The notes: generated from the letters alone by a model not told the origin. Counted from the stretch's first letter, positions 19,001 to 27,429 are shown. The stretch is 64,000 bases of DNA from Stenotrophomonas maltophilia (GCA_002363385.1 DEVL01000003.1:505-64504), one strand, 5' to 3'. Translations and numbers: made by a program.

Positions 19001-19910
19001 GAATGTGCTGCTGGCCAACACCAGCGAGCTGCGCGTGATCGCCAATCCGGACCTGGATTTCACCCTGGCCGGCAGCGCGATGCAGCTGCGTGGCACCGTG
19101 CACGTGCCCGAAGCGGATCTGGACCTGGAGCGGCTGGACCGTGGCACCTCGGTGTCTGAAGACGTGGTGGTGCTGGACCCGGTCGATCCGGAAGAGGGCC
19201 CCAGCTCGCCGCTGGACATGGACCTGACCGTGAGCCTGGGCGACAAGGTCAAGATGGCCGGGTTCGGCCTGAAGGGCGCGCTGACCGGCAAGATGCAGGT
19301 ATGGGCACGCCCGGGGCGGGAGATGACCGCCAACGGCGGGCTGGAAGTCAGTGGGCGCTACAAGGCCTACGGACAGGACCTGACCATCACCCGCGGCAAC
19401 TTGAACTGGAACTACAACGCGGTCTCCGATCCGCGCATCAACATCCGGGCCCAGCGCACGGTCGGTGATGTCACCGCCGGCATCGACGTGACCGGGCGGG
19501 CGCAGTCGCCGCGCGTGGATGTGTGGTCGGAACCGGCGATGTCGCAGTCCGAGGCACTGGCCTACCTGGTGCTGGGTCGCAGCCTCACCGGTGCCAGCAG
19601 CGATCAGGCCCAGCAGGTCAACGCGGCCTCGGCCGCGCTGTCGGCCGGCAGCGGCCTGCTCGCCTCCCAGCTGGGCGCCAAGCTTGGCCTGGACGACGCC
19701 GGCGTGAGCCAGTCGCGCGCGCTGGGCGGCTCGGTGATCGGTTTCGGCAAATACATCTCGCCCAAGCTGTACATCGGCTACGGCGTGTCGCTGGTCGGCA
19801 GTGGCTCGGTGCTGACGCTGAAGTACCTGCTGCGCCGTGGCTTCGATGTGGAGCTGGAATCGAGCACGGTGGAGAACCGCGGGTCGCTGAACTGGCGGCG
19901 GGAGAAATAA
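16068..19910 (+). CDS. tamB: Translocation and assembly module protein TamB
   Basis: A 1280-residue AsmA-like/DUF490 protein bridging the inner and outer membranes and partnering TamA; the family is implicated in phospholipid transport. An N-terminal basic stretch is followed by one membrane anchor (about residues 20-45), then a long periplasmic beta-rich region, and the C-terminal DUF490 domain (from about residue 950) with the typical GRYKAYGQDLTITRGNLNW and SEALAYLVLGRSL. Size is close to E. coli TamB. The GTG start overlaps the tamA stop, indicating tight coupling. The gene ends beside a GTAG-family hairpin. Confidence 0.93.
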   Translation: MSTPTPSAPATPPPRVRFYRKRRFWAWSGFTVLGLVLLALLLVYWLLQTVAGRDVLLAQVVARLPVGASLTWSKVDGPVAGPLVLHDLDFRYDDIHFTAERAYLDPDIRPLLGRKLQLDALQIKNATLNLAKSDEPFELPSWPDSLPQIEMPLAIQADTIIIDGFRITQAQQPLIDIAKVRGGLEIANGEFRARQLIVDSSYGDFRVDGHYLPRSDYDTDITLGALMPAPRGRTPARLGLVARGDLGHMEVAIAGNAPAPLQASLVFDGRTDPVWKLAARSKELDLALLVPGMDASTSTPMALDVQADGKGGQANLQGSFKQGDIAVELAPSKVGLADQVLTVSPLQVKGFGGQARLEGIADFTDKENASLRFSIVANDLTFVPPADTTTPGAAAPVPVTLKEARMGLAGTLKAWAAVGRASVDREKQVADLQFDVRGNDQAAVIKQLQASTPGGSLDVTGQVAWAPQLDWDVAAKLAGFDPGYFAPGWDGKLSGSFASKGRQLPPPAGSPAGTAGSYEATVDVPGIKGTLRKRALDAQGKFALRGEQGEGNLRLALGTSRLTAKGSVGDRLDIDAQLEPVQLADLLPNSSGSLRGHVLIKGARNAPDITADLVGSGLRWDDWSAEAISIKGRLPWQGDSGTLAVQGSKVQVGMLLDTLNVNARGSLSNLRLDAQTKNELGAVALEGGVRQQGQAWRGDLTALRIAPVKGDAWSLRAPATFSVQGSNVTLSDACLGAATGGALCASANWPREGLLVRGDALPLSLVQPWLPPQSGRRIFLRGEVNLDGRIRPRGNAWEGSASVTSREGGVRLGDNARGELVRYDQFSVNLEMTPQQINAKLGVGFQGDGFVDAKVQTGWDANAPLTGELYMNIARLYWLELFSPDIVRPTGLIEGHVSLRGTRGTPSLGGEATLSRFNGEFPALGLTFAEGKGSFTAQPDGSAKITAQANSGKGTLYVDGGLSWFGDAQPLQLHIHGENVLLANTSELRVIANPDLDFTLAGSAMQLRGTVHVPEADLDLERLDRGTSVSEDVVVLDPVDPEEGPSSPLDMDLTVSLGDKVKMAGFGLKGALTGKMQVWARPGREMTANGGLEVSGRYKAYGQDLTITRGNLNWNYNAVSDPRINIRAQRTVGDVTAGIDVTGRAQSPRVDVWSEPAMSQSEALAYLVLGRSLTGASSDQAQQVNAASAALSAGSGLLASQLGAKLGLDDAGVSQSRALGGSVIGFGKYISPKLYIGYGVSLVGSGSVLTLKYLLRRGFDVELESSTVENRGSLNWRREK

Positions 19911-19914
19911 GCTG

Positions 19915-19949
19915 CGGCCGGTGGTTCAGGTGCCCCTGACCAACGGCCG
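19915..19949. repeat. Degenerate GTAG-family stem-loop after tamB
   Basis: CGGCCGGTGGTTCAGG pairs imperfectly with CCTGACCAACGGCCG around the loop TGCC. It contains the GACCAACGG core shared with other repeats in this window and probably ends or stabilises the tamAB transcript. Confidence 0.5.
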
Positions 19950-20009
19950 TTGCCCTGCGGGGCCTCAGTGGCTAAGGTCTCGGGCTGTTCTGACGTACCG
20001 GATGTGCCC

Positions 20010-22157
20010 ATGTCTTCACGCAAACCCCTCACCGCCGCGCTGGCGCTTGGCCTGACCCTCGCTGCCGGCGCCCATGCCGATGAAGGCATGTGGATGCCGA
20101 CCCAGCTGCCGGACCTGGCCAAACCGCTGAAGGCGGCGGGCTTCAAGGGCAACCCGGGCGACCTGGCCAACGTCACCGCGCCGCCGTTGAGTGCGGTGGT
20201 GCGTGCGGGTGGCGGCACCGGCTCGTTCGTCTCCGACGACGGCCTGCTGCTCACCAACCACCATGTGGCCATGGGCGTGATCCAGTACAACACCTCGCCC
20301 GAGCACAATCTGATCAACGACGGCTTCATCGCCATGGGCCGCAGCGATGAGCGCGCGGCCAACCCGGATTTCCGCGTGCTGGTCACGGTCGGGTTCGACA
20401 AGGTCACCGATGAAGTGCTGCGCGATGCGCGCGGCAAGACCGGACGTGCGTATTTCGATGCGGTCGACCGCGCCAGCAAGCAGCTGGTGGCCGAGTGCGA
20501 GAAGGAGGGCAACATCCGCTGCAGCGTGGCGGACATGTACTACGGCACCGATTTCTATCGCATCCGCCAGCTGGAGCTGAGCGATGTGCGCCTGGTCTAC
20601 GCACCGCCGCGCGCGATCGGCAACTACGGCGATGAGATCGACAACTTCATGTGGCCACGCCACACCGGTGATTTCACCCTGCTGCGTGCCTACGTGGGCA
20701 AGGACGGCAAGCCCGCGCCGTACAGCGTGGACAACGTGCCGTACCACCCGCCGGCGCACCTGAAGATGGCGATCGACGGCCCGAAGACCGGCGACTACGC
20801 GATGCTGGCCGGTTACCCCGGCATCACCTACCGTCATCGCACCGCCGCGGAATTCGCTGGCCAGATCGATGCCGTGCTGCCGCGTCGCGTGGCGGTGTTC
20901 CAGCAGATGATCGACACCATCGAAGCGGCCAGTGCGAAGGACGCGCAGGCACGCACCCGCTACGCCTCGCAGCTGCAGTCGCTCAAGAACAACCGCAAGC
21001 GTGCCGCCGGTGAGCTGGAGGGCCTGCTGCGCAGCGATGCCAAGGCGCAGCGCGCCGCCGATGAAGCGGCGATGCTGCAGGCCACCGACGCGAAGTACCG
21101 AAGCGACATCCAGTCGCTGCTGACCTCGCTGTCCAGCGGCGCCTCGGTGGGCGAACGCGATCTGCTGCTCGATCTGCTCGCGTCGCAGAGCCAGCTGCTG
21201 CGCTCGGCACTGACCCTGGAGCGGCTGCGCATCGAATCGGCCAAGCCCGATGCCGAGCGTGACACGGGCTACCAGCAGCGCGATCTGGCGCTGATCGAAG
21301 GCGTGCTCAAGCAGGTTCAGCGCCGCTACGATCCGGCCATCGAAAAAGCCCTGCTGACCACGCTGCTGACCCGCTACCAGCAGCTGCCCGACGCGCAGCG
21401 CGTGCCCGAGTTCGACGCGGCCTTCGGCCGCACCCCGGCCGCGCTGGCCAAGACCTTGGACACGCTGTACGCCAACACGCACCTGGGCGACGAAGCCGAG
21501 CGTCTGTCGCGCTTTGCCGCGGCGAAAGAGGGCAAGGCGCTGGCACGCGATCCGCTGATCGATCTGGCTGGCCCGCTGGTGGCCGCGCAGCTGCGCCTGG
21601 ATGACGAGCGCAAGACCCGCGAAGGCGAGCAGCTGCGTCTGCGCCCGGCCTACATGCAGGCGCTGTTCGCCTGGCGCGCCAAGCAGGGCCGCGCGGTCTA
21701 CCCGGATGCGAACCGTACCCTGCGCATCAGCTACGGCAAGGTGGAAGCGCTGTCGCCGCGCGATGCAGTGCATTTCGACCCGGTGACCACCGTGGCCGGG
21801 ATCGTGGAGAAGAACACCAACGCCTATCCGTTCGATGCGCCCAAGCCGCTGCTGGCCGCGATCGCCAAGGGCGATTTCGGTTCCACCGCCGATCCGGTGC
21901 TGAAGACCCAGACGGTCAACTTCCTGACCAACCTGGACACCACCGGGGGCAACTCCGGCTCGCCGGTGCTCAACGCCAAGGGCGAACTGATCGGCCTGAA
22001 CTTCGACAGCAACTGGGAGTCGGTCAGCGCCAGCTGGTGGTTCGACCCGCGTTTCAAGCGTGCCGTGCACGTGGACATGCGCTACCTGCGCTGGCTGCTG
22101 GCCAAGGTCTACCCGGCGCCGGAGCTGCTGAAGGAAATGGGCGTGCCGGCGGAGTAA
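20010..22157 (+). CDS. Secreted S46-family dipeptidyl-peptidase
   Basis: A 715-residue serine exopeptidase of family S46 (DPP7/DPP11/DAP BII type), expected in the periplasm, that removes dipeptides from peptide N-termini for nutrition. It has a signal peptide ending at AGAHA. The catalytic elements are the LTNHHV pair (His84/85), Asp221 in WPRHTGDF, and Ser649 in TGGNSGSP. The central region (about 300-540) is the helical lid. I cannot decide from the sequence alone between broad hydrophobic (DPP7) and acidic (DPP11) specificity. Start at 20010 chosen because the signal peptide begins there. Confidence 0.9.
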   Translation: MSSRKPLTAALALGLTLAAGAHADEGMWMPTQLPDLAKPLKAAGFKGNPGDLANVTAPPLSAVVRAGGGTGSFVSDDGLLLTNHHVAMGVIQYNTSPEHNLINDGFIAMGRSDERAANPDFRVLVTVGFDKVTDEVLRDARGKTGRAYFDAVDRASKQLVAECEKEGNIRCSVADMYYGTDFYRIRQLELSDVRLVYAPPRAIGNYGDEIDNFMWPRHTGDFTLLRAYVGKDGKPAPYSVDNVPYHPPAHLKMAIDGPKTGDYAMLAGYPGITYRHRTAAEFAGQIDAVLPRRVAVFQQMIDTIEAASAKDAQARTRYASQLQSLKNNRKRAAGELEGLLRSDAKAQRAADEAAMLQATDAKYRSDIQSLLTSLSSGASVGERDLLLDLLASQSQLLRSALTLERLRIESAKPDAERDTGYQQRDLALIEGVLKQVQRRYDPAIEKALLTTLLTRYQQLPDAQRVPEFDAAFGRTPAALAKTLDTLYANTHLGDEAERLSRFAAAKEGKALARDPLIDLAGPLVAAQLRLDDERKTREGEQLRLRPAYMQALFAWRAKQGRAVYPDANRTLRISYGKVEALSPRDAVHFDPVTTVAGIVEKNTNAYPFDAPKPLLAAIAKGDFGSTADPVLKTQTVNFLTNLDTTGGNSGSPVLNAKGELIGLNFDSNWESVSASWWFDPRFKRAVHVDMRYLRWLLAKVYPAPELLKEMGVPAE

Positions 22158-22175
22158 GACAGGTCGGCGGCTCCC

Positions 22176-22205
22176 GTAGCGCCACGACCAACGGTCGTGG
22201 CCTAC
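22176..22205. repeat. GTAG-type (SMAG-like) stem-loop
   Basis: GTAG...CCACGACC, loop AAC, GGTCGTGG...CTAC. The terminal CTAC runs into the TACACT of a possible promoter for the next gene. It sits between the S46 peptidase and the CrbS-like gene. Confidence 0.75.
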
Positions 22206-22207
22206 AC
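22202..22207 (+). promoter_or_regulatory. Possible -10 box of the CrbS-like gene, formed at a repeat end
   Basis: TACACT, of which TAC is the terminus of the GTAG repeat. It lies 28 bases before the proposed GTG start. No -35 box was identified. Confidence 0.3.
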
Positions 22208-22235
22208 TGCGGGCTGCTCTCGCGGAAACAACCCT

Positions 22236-25200
22236 GTGGTTTCTAGCTGGATCCTGCTGCTGGTCTCGGTGGCCTACGCCGCGCTGCTGTTCGGCGTGGC
22301 GTGGTGGGGCGACCGTCGCCCGATGTACCCCGACCGCCCGTGGCTGCGCCCGGTGGTCTACAGCCTGGCGCTGGCGGTGTACTGCTCGTCCTGGACCTTC
22401 TACGGCGCGGTCGGCACGGCGGTGCGCAATGGCGTGGGCTACCTGCCGATCTACCTGGGCCCGCTGCTGCTATGGGTGTTCGGCTGGCGCATCATCGAGC
22501 GGCTGGCGCTGATCGCACGCAGCCAGAACGTGGTGTCCATCGCCGATTTCATCTCCTCGCGCTTCGGCCGCTCGCGGCGGCTGGCCGCGCTGGTGGCGGT
22601 GATCGCGCTGATCGGCATCGTGCCGTACCTGGCCCTGCAGTACAAAGCCGTGGCGATGAGCCTGCAGGTGCTGACCGGCAACGTCGGGCCCACCGGCTTC
22701 TTCACCGATCCGGCGCTGTATGTGGCGCTGTTGATGGCCTTGTTCGCCACCCTGTTCGGTACCCGCCAGGTGGATGCCACCGAGCACCACCACGGCATGA
22801 TGCTGGCGATCGCGCTGGAATCGATGATCAAGCTGATCGCGATGGTCGCGCTGGGGCTGTTCGCCTACCTTTGGCTCAATGACCGCACCGATGCGGTGAT
22901 CGAATCGGCGCACACGCTGTTCACCGGCCTGCCGCCGGTCGGTTTCATTTCGCAGACCCTGCTGAGCTTCCTGGCCATCATCTGCCTGCCGCGCCAGTTC
23001 CATGTGGCGGTGGTCGAGTGCGGCGACGTGCGTGACATCCGCCGTGCGCGCTGGATGTTCGGGGCCTACCTGGTGATCATTTCGGCGATGGTGATTCCCA
23101 TCGCCACGGCGGGCGTGACCCTGTTCGGCACCGGTGGCAGCGTGGCCGACGACAGCATGGTGCTGGCCCTGCCGCTGGCCGAGGGCCGCAAATTCCTGGC
23201 ACTGGTCGCCTACGTCGGCGGCTTCTCGGCGGCAACCGGCATGGTCATCGTGGCGTCGATCGCGCTGGCCACCATGGTCAGCAACGACCTGGTGATGCCG
23301 GTGCTGCTGCGCCGCAACGACCACCACGAGGACGCGGCGAACGTCGCCTCACGCGTGCTGTGGATCCGGCGCACGGCGATCCTGCTGCTCGCCCTGGTGG
23401 CGTACAGCTACTACCGCGGCAGCAGCAATGACAGCACGCTGGCCTCGTACGGATTGATGGCGTTCGCGGCGGTGGCCCAGTTCGCGCCCGGGCTGATCGG
23501 CGGACTTTACTGGCGCGGTGCCAGCCGCCGAGGCGTCGAGGCCGGCATGCTGCTGGGCTTCGGCACCTGGGTCTATACCCTGCTGCTGCCTGCGCTGACC
23601 CATGCCGGATGGATGGATGCGAGCTGGCTGGTGCAGGGCCCGTTCGGTATCGACTGGCTGCAGCCGCAGCACCTGTTCGGAATGAGTGGCTGGGACCCGC
23701 TGACCCACGGCACGTTCTGGTCGCTGCTGGTCAACGTGGCCGCGATGGTGCTGGTCTCGGTGCGCTGGCGTCCCGGTGTGGACGAGCGGCTGGGTGCGGC
23801 ACCCTTCCTGGATCCGTATGCACAGCGGCCGTCGGTCGCCGGTGCGTGGCCGGGCCACGTGCATGTGGGCGACCTGCTGGCGCTGGCCGCGCGCGTGGTG
23901 GGTGACCGCCATGCACGGCGCTCGTTCTTTGAGCAGGCGCAATCGCTGGGGCGCGAGCTGCAGGCGTCGGCCCCGGCCGACCGTGCCTGGGTGCAGTTCA
24001 CCGAACGCCTGCTGGCCGCCTCGATCGGTGCGGCGTCCGCACGTCTGCTGCTGACCAGCCTGCTGCGCGGCTCGGGCATGGATCTGGGCGAAGTGGTGGC
24101 GGTGCTCGATGAAGCCGGCCAGGAACTGCGCTTCAACCGCGAGATCCTGTCGACCACGCTGGAGAACATCAGCGCGGGCGTCAGCGTGGTCGATCCGGAC
24201 ATGCGGCTGACCGCCTGGAACCGCCGCTACCAGCAGATGTTCGGCTATCCCGATGGCATGCTGTACGTGGGTCGCCCGGTCGCCGATCTGATCCGCTACA
24301 ACGCCGAGCGTGGCGAGCTGGGCGAGGGCGAGATCGAGGTGCAGATCAACCGCCGCATCGGCTACATGCGCGCCGGCTCACCGCACATCTTCGAGCGCAC
24401 CCGCAGCGACGGCAAGGTGATCGAGATGCGCGGGCAGGCGCTGCCCGGCGGCGGTTACGTCACCAGCTACAACGACATCACCGACTACAAGCACGCCGAG
24501 CGCGCGCTGCTGGAAGCCAACGAAACGCTGGAGCAGCGCGTGGCCGAGCGCTCGCACGAGGCGGAAATGGCGCAGCAGTCCAAGACGCGTTTCCTGGCGG
24601 CGATCAGCCATGACGTGCTGCAGCCGCTCAACGCTGCGCGCCTGTTCGCTTCTGCGCTTCGTGAGAGCCACCACAACAACGAGGAGCAGCGGCACCTGGC
24701 CGAGCGCGTGGATGCGTCACTGCGCGCCGCTGAAGAGCTGCTGGATGGCCTGCTGGACGTCTCCCGGCTGGATGCCGGCGGGCTGCACCCGGTGATCGGC
24801 GATTTCGACGTCAGCCTGTTGATGCGCGAACTGGCGGCGCAGTACTCCCCCGTCGCCGCCGGACGTGGCCTGCGCCTGGATTTGTTCGCGCGGCCGGCGT
24901 GGGTGCGCAGCGATCGCCGCCTGTTACGCCGCGTGCTGCAGAACTTCCTGGCCAATGCGCTGCGCTATACGCGCCAAGGCCGCATCGTGCTGGCGGTGCG
25001 GCATCGTGGGCCGGAGGTGGAACTGCAGGTATGGGATACCGGCCCGGGCATTCCCGAACACCACATGCAGCAGATCTTCGATGAGTTCCATCGCTACCAG
25101 CAGCCCTTCGACTGGGGAGAGCAGGGGCTGGGGCTGGGGCTGTCGATCTGCCAGCGCATCTCGCGTCTGCTCGATCACCGCCTCAACGCGCGCAGCCGGG

Positions 25201-25685
25201 TCGGCAGCGGCAGCATGTTCTCGATCCTGCTGCCGCTGGTGGCCGCACCGGCGCTGCCCAGCGTGACGGCGCTGCCGGCACCGAACCCGGTGACCCGCAC
25301 CGATTCACTGGCGGGCATGCGTGTGCTGTGCGTGGACAATGACCAGGAAATCCTGGACGGCATGCGCGCGCTGCTGGGCCGTTGGCAGGTGCAGGTGATC
25401 ACCGCCAGCACGGTCGACCAGGCACTGGAGAAAGTGGTGGAACGGCCGGATGTGATGCTGGTGGATTACCACCTGCACGACCGCCTGGATGGGCTGGATA
25501 CCTTGGTGGCCCTGGGCCAGAAGGCCGGGCGCGCGATCCCCGGCGCGCTGCTCACCGCCGATGGGCGCGATGAGCTGAAGCGGATGGCGCGCGACCGCGG
25601 CTACCGGTTGCTGACCAAGCCGATCAAGCCGGCCTCGCTACGCGCCTTCCTGGCCGCCTTCCACGACACCCGCGGCGATCTCTAG
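22236..25685 (+). CDS. crbS: CrbS-like SSS-transporter/hybrid sensor kinase
   Basis: A 1149-residue hybrid kinase, probably sensing acetate or a related solute. Residues ~1-490 form a sodium/solute symporter (SLC5/SSS) domain with about 13 helices. A PAS-like region follows (~630-760), then a HisKA domain with phospho-acceptor His792 in AAISHDVLQPL, an HATPase (DTGPGIP, GLGLGLS) and a C-terminal receiver with Asp1077 in LVDYHL. CrbS/MxtR proteins of Vibrio and Pseudomonas have this layout and, with CrbR/ErdR, activate acetyl-CoA synthetase; here crbR and acs lie just beyond mntP, which supports the call. GTG at 22236 is chosen; a GTG at 22197 lies inside a repeat and is less likely. The ribosome site is weak. 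Confidence 0.85.
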   Translation: MVSSWILLLVSVAYAALLFGVAWWGDRRPMYPDRPWLRPVVYSLALAVYCSSWTFYGAVGTAVRNGVGYLPIYLGPLLLWVFGWRIIERLALIARSQNVVSIADFISSRFGRSRRLAALVAVIALIGIVPYLALQYKAVAMSLQVLTGNVGPTGFFTDPALYVALLMALFATLFGTRQVDATEHHHGMMLAIALESMIKLIAMVALGLFAYLWLNDRTDAVIESAHTLFTGLPPVGFISQTLLSFLAIICLPRQFHVAVVECGDVRDIRRARWMFGAYLVIISAMVIPIATAGVTLFGTGGSVADDSMVLALPLAEGRKFLALVAYVGGFSAATGMVIVASIALATMVSNDLVMPVLLRRNDHHEDAANVASRVLWIRRTAILLLALVAYSYYRGSSNDSTLASYGLMAFAAVAQFAPGLIGGLYWRGASRRGVEAGMLLGFGTWVYTLLLPALTHAGWMDASWLVQGPFGIDWLQPQHLFGMSGWDPLTHGTFWSLLVNVAAMVLVSVRWRPGVDERLGAAPFLDPYAQRPSVAGAWPGHVHVGDLLALAARVVGDRHARRSFFEQAQSLGRELQASAPADRAWVQFTERLLAASIGAASARLLLTSLLRGSGMDLGEVVAVLDEAGQELRFNREILSTTLENISAGVSVVDPDMRLTAWNRRYQQMFGYPDGMLYVGRPVADLIRYNAERGELGEGEIEVQINRRIGYMRAGSPHIFERTRSDGKVIEMRGQALPGGGYVTSYNDITDYKHAERALLEANETLEQRVAERSHEAEMAQQSKTRFLAAISHDVLQPLNAARLFASALRESHHNNEEQRHLAERVDASLRAAEELLDGLLDVSRLDAGGLHPVIGDFDVSLLMRELAAQYSPVAAGRGLRLDLFARPAWVRSDRRLLRRVLQNFLANALRYTRQGRIVLAVRHRGPEVELQVWDTGPGIPEHHMQQIFDEFHRYQQPFDWGEQGLGLGLSICQRISRLLDHRLNARSRVGSGSMFSILLPLVAAPALPSVTALPAPNPVTRTDSLAGMRVLCVDNDQEILDGMRALLGRWQVQVITASTVDQALEKVVERPDVMLVDYHLHDRLDGLDTLVALGQKAGRAIPGALLTADGRDELKRMARDRGYRLLTKPIKPASLRAFLAAFHDTRGDL

Positions 25686-25715
25686 CCGCGGGCTGGCGGC
25701 GGTCGCAGTGCCCGA

Positions 25716-26294
25716 TCAGGCCACGGCGCCGCTGAGGTGTTCGTACAGGATGGTCGAGCCGATGATGATCAGGATCACGCCACCGATGATCTCGGCGCGC
25801 TTGCCGACCATGCCGCCCAGCACGCGGCCGAGCATGATCCCGCAGGTGACCATGGTCAGCGTGCACAGGCCGATGACCAGCGCCATGACGCCGATGTGCA
25901 CGTCGAGGAAGGCCAGGCCGATACCGACCGCCATCGCGTCGATGCTGGTGGCGAAACCGGTCATCGCCAGCCGCCAGAAACCGTGGTGCTTGCTGGTGTC
26001 GTCTTCCTCTGCATCCTCATCGGGGCGCAGGCCGTTGATGATCATGTGCACGCCCAGTGCGCCGAGCAGGCCGAACGCGATCCAGTGATCGAAGGCCTCC
26101 ACATACTCCAGCGCAGCGCGACCGAGCAGCCAGCCGATCACCGGGGTGATGCCTTCGATGACACCGAAAATCAGGCCGGCGCGCAGCGCGTCGGAGAAAC
26201 GTGGCTTGCGCATGGCCGCGCCTTTGCCGATCGCCGCAGCGAAGGCATCGGTGGACATGGCAAAGCCGATCAGCAGGATCGAAACAGGAGACAT
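25716..26294 (-). CDS. mntP: Manganese efflux pump MntP
   Basis: A 192-residue six-helix inner-membrane Mn2+ exporter. Both half-repeats show the conserved acidic patches (GFAMSTDAFAAAIGKG and GFATSIDAMAVGIGLA). A polar loop with EDAEEDD lies in the middle. The start at 26294 (MSPVSILL) fits the family; no strong ribosome site precedes it, and a long hairpin lies just upstream. The leader carries a yybP-ykoY manganese riboswitch, which is strong independent support for the function. The gene converges on the CrbS-like gene with only 30 bases between stops. Confidence 0.94.
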   Translation of the reverse strand: MSPVSILLIGFAMSTDAFAAAIGKGAAMRKPRFSDALRAGLIFGVIEGITPVIGWLLGRAALEYVEAFDHWIAFGLLGALGVHMIINGLRPDEDAEEDDTSKHHGFWRLAMTGFATSIDAMAVGIGLAFLDVHIGVMALVIGLCTLTMVTCGIMLGRVLGGMVGKRAEIIGGVILIIIGSTILYEHLSGAVA

Positions 26295-26307
26295 TGGGGT
26301 ACGCGGC

Positions 26308-26351
26308 AGGTCGGGCGATAGCGAACAACGGGCCGCGGACGCGCCCAACCT
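26308..26351 (-). promoter_or_regulatory. Hairpin between riboswitch and mntP, probable expression platform
   Basis: On the minus strand CAGGTTGGGCG pairs with CGCCCGACCTG over 11 bp (one G-U) and ends 13 bases before the mntP ATG. It has no T-run, so control would more likely be at translation start or through an alternative pairing with the aptamer than by simple termination. Inference. Confidence 0.55.
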
Positions 26352-26367
26352 GTCGTTGCGCACGCGG

Positions 26368-26476
26368 ACCGCTGGTCTCGCCAACCAAGATGGTTGCCCG
26401 CACCACGGCGCACTGGCCGAGTATGTTGACGCGGGCGATTCCTTCAGCAGGAATCCGGCTACTCCCCAAGGGGACG
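26368..26476 (-). promoter_or_regulatory. yybP-ykoY manganese riboswitch
   Basis: The minus strand carries the two invariant loops of this class in order: GGGGAGTAGCC near the 5' end (26457-26468) and TTGGCGAGACC near the 3' end (26372-26382), with GTCAACATACTCGG between them. The class binds Mn2+ and turns on mntP-type exporters. An extended -10-like TGCTAAGCT at about 26479-26487 suggests transcription starts right before the aptamer. Edges are approximate. Confidence 0.9.
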
Positions 26477-26563
26477 CGAAGCTTAGCACCGGGCCTGCAG
26501 CGTAGAGCGTTTGCGGCGAATTGCGCAGGTAACGCTGGAATTCATAGCTCCGGCTATAACGGA

Positions 26564-27229
26564 CTACTCTTCTTCGGGCGGCAACACGATCTGTTCGTCA
26601 TCGATGGCCAGCTTGCCGGCCATCAGCACTGCCTGGGTGCGGTTGGTGACGCCCAGCTTGCGCAGGATCGCGGTGACGTGGGCTTTGATCGTCGCTTCGG
26701 AGACGTTGAGGTCGTAGGCGATCTGCTTGTTGAGGCGGCCGGCACCCAGCATCTGCAGCACCCGGAACTGCTGCGGCGTCAGCTCGCGCAGGCGCTGGCC
26801 GATCTCGCGTTCCTCGCGCCCGGTCTGGGGCACGTTGTGCGCTTCCGCTGGGGCCCAGGTCTCGCCATCCAGAATGGTGCCCAGTGCATGACCGATGGTG
26901 TCCGAATCGGCGGATTTGGGGATGAAGCCAAAGGCGCCGTGGTCGAGCGCGCGGCGCATCACGGTGGGTTCCTCACGTGCGGACACGACCACCACCGGCA
27001 GCTGCGGGTGCAGGGCGCGCATATGCACGAGCGCGTTGAAGCCCTGCGCGCCGGGCATGTTGAGGTCCATCAGGACCAGGTCGGCGTCGGTGTGCTGGTC
27101 GGCCAGCTGGTACAGCGCTTCCACGCTGTCCGCTTCGTACAGTTGTACGCCGGGGATGACGCGCTGTACGGCCCCGCGAAGGGCTTCACGGAACAGCGGG
27201 TGGTCATCGGCAATCAGGAGGGTCGTCAT
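26564..27229 (-). CDS. crbR: CrbR-like LuxR-family response regulator
   Basis: A 221-residue NarL/LuxR-type regulator. The receiver domain (1-120) has the acidic pair Asp8-Asp9 and phospho-acceptor Asp55 in VLMDLNMPG. The helix-turn-helix lies at the C-terminus (LTPQQFRVLQMLGAGRLNKQ then VSEATIKAHVTAILRKLGV). It is the likely partner of the CrbS-like kinase and matches the CrbR/ErdR/AgmR group that controls acs. It lies 200 bases downstream of acs on the same strand. An ATG four codons upstream (27241) is an equally possible start; neither has a good ribosome site. Confidence 0.85.
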   Translation of the reverse strand: MTTLLIADDHPLFREALRGAVQRVIPGVQLYEADSVEALYQLADQHTDADLVLMDLNMPGAQGFNALVHMRALHPQLPVVVVSAREEPTVMRRALDHGAFGFIPKSADSDTIGHALGTILDGETWAPAEAHNVPQTGREEREIGQRLRELTPQQFRVLQMLGAGRLNKQIAYDLNVSEATIKAHVTAILRKLGVTNRTQAVLMAGKLAIDDEQIVLPPEEE

Positions 27230-27290
27230 GGTGGGGGCCATGTTGCGGAGGCGTGCAGCGACGCAACGAAAAATTCTATCGGGATGACAG

Positions 27291-27307
27291 CCCCCTGAGT
27301 CAGGGGG
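27291..27307. repeat. 17-bp palindrome upstream of crbR
   Basis: CCCCCTGAGTCAGGGGG, perfectly symmetrical around the central G, 50-60 bases before the crbR start. It could be an operator or a short hairpin. No T-run follows on either strand. Confidence 0.5.
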
Positions 27308-27348
27308 CGGCCGCGAAGCGGCGGGGTGTGGGTGCTGGTGAGGCGGGG

Positions 27349-27374
27349 CCCACGATCCGCGTGCGGATCGTGGG
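27349..27374. repeat. 12-bp perfect inverted repeat between acs and crbR
   Basis: CCCACGATCCGC, GT, GCGGATCGTGGG. It lies about 55 bases past the acs stop and could end or stabilise the acs mRNA while allowing some read-through into crbR. It lacks the GTAG ends of the other repeats. Confidence 0.5.
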
Positions 27375-27429
27375 AGCGACAGCGCGAACGCGATGACGCG
27401 GCCCCATCCTGCGCCATTACGGCGAAGGG

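Noticed and set aside
15867..19103. A minus-strand open frame of ~1078 codons antisense to tamB
   Set aside because: Same reasons: no ribosome site, composition of a shadow frame, opposite a clear TamB.
20010..22157. Calling the S46 peptidase specifically DPP11 or DPP7
   Set aside because: The specificity-determining residue cannot be assigned safely without an alignment.
22197..22199. GTG as an alternative start of the CrbS-like gene
   Set aside because: It lies inside the GTAG repeat; the predicted protein from 22236 begins directly with the first membrane helix.
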